Source: Comamonas denitrificans
GTDB lineage: Bacteria; Pseudomonadota; Gammaproteobacteria; Burkholderiales; Burkholderiaceae_C
Assembly (NCBI RefSeq): GCF_017368815.1
Contig: NZ_JAFNME010000014.1
Location: 1 to 64,000, forward strand
DNA length: 64,000 nt
Reading direction: 5' to 3'
Shown piece by piece: positions 63,978-64,000 of this stretch. The notes under the pieces are model-generated. The model did not search any database. It was not told the origin of the DNA and saw nothing but the letters and a program-made list of their open reading frames with translations. Every line of letters begins with the position of its first letter. The first letter of the stretch is position 1. Made by a program: the position numbers and the translations under genes.

Positions 63978-64000
63978 ATGCAAGGTTTGATGCAAAACCA
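63978..64000 (+). CDS. Start of a gene cut by the window edge
   Basis: ATG 63978 follows AAGGAG by seven bases. Only seven codons are seen (MQGLMQN). Many long-chain acyl-CoA ligase-type enzymes of this family begin in a similar way, but seven residues are too few to assign a product. Confidence 0.5.

Overview
The window reads as a chromosomal segment of a betaproteobacterium of the order Burkholderiales, most likely family Comamonadaceae. The reasons are the gene orders (ribBA-ribH-nusB; tolQRA apart from tolB-pal-cpoB; holB-pilZ-tatD-ankyrin; sigma factor-DUF3619-DUF3106-RDD; ilvI-ilvH-ilvC-pssA-leuA), the moderately high GC content, and a dispersed intergenic palindrome with AGCT...CGCTT arms of the kind common in that family. 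No genus can be assigned from the sequence alone. Almost everything is core housekeeping; the only clear accessory DNA is an IS200/IS605 element and a 160-bp palindromic MITE-like element, both around 32-34.5 kb.

Layout. 0-4.6 kb: the 5S end of an rRNA operon, rsuA, then ylqF and gshA on the minus strand, a 570-bp AT-rich gap with DnaA-box-like sites, and a small ferredoxin. 4.8-15.8 kb: a plus-strand run of riboflavin genes, nusB, an aminotransferase, ybgC-tolQRA, azoR, thiD, uvrC, pgsA, hupB and tRNA-Val. 16-18.5 kb (minus): argG, a small secreted protein, yffB. 18.5-25.8 kb: folC-SPOR-cvpA-purF-metZ and gltX. 25.9-26.5 kb: a tRNA Ala-Glu-Asp triad present twice. 26.6-31 kb: ybiB, slyX, an aminotransferase, nth, gloA, HDOD. 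31-34.5 kb: an esterase-GNAT pair split by the IS and bounded by the MITE. 34.5-40.2 kb: ygfZ, mltG-tmk-holB-pilZ-tatD-ankyrin. 40.3-46.2 kb: msbA, tolB-pal-cpoB, tcdA and three tandem tRNA-Lys genes. 46.3-49 kb: a probable lysine-to-aminoadipate operon. 49.1-53.2 kb (minus): ispF, a LOG protein, dgkA, RDD, DUF3106, DUF3619 and an ECF sigma factor. 53.5-61.7 kb: branched-chain amino acid synthesis (ilvI, ilvH, ilvC), pssA, a leucine attenuator and two adjacent, different 2-isopropylmalate synthases. 61.8-64 kb: a PBP7-type peptidase with a histone-like tail, a Crp/Fnr regulator and the first codons of another gene.

How the parts work together. Both halves of the Tol-Pal envelope machine are present but lie 31 kb apart. 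MltG, PBP7, MsbA, PgsA, PssA, DgkA and the sigma-factor operon add further envelope functions. The BCAA block carries a textbook leucine attenuator (a 17-codon leader with three consecutive CTA codons and a terminator hairpin). The most informative mobile-element observations are that removing the IS605 element restores an in-frame hydrolase C-terminus with an ATGA overlap to the next gene, and that the MITE sits exactly at the once-overlapping stop codons of two convergent genes. The best candidate for an under-described system is the sigma factor / DUF3619 / DUF3106 / RDD operon, which has the layout of an envelope-stress module.
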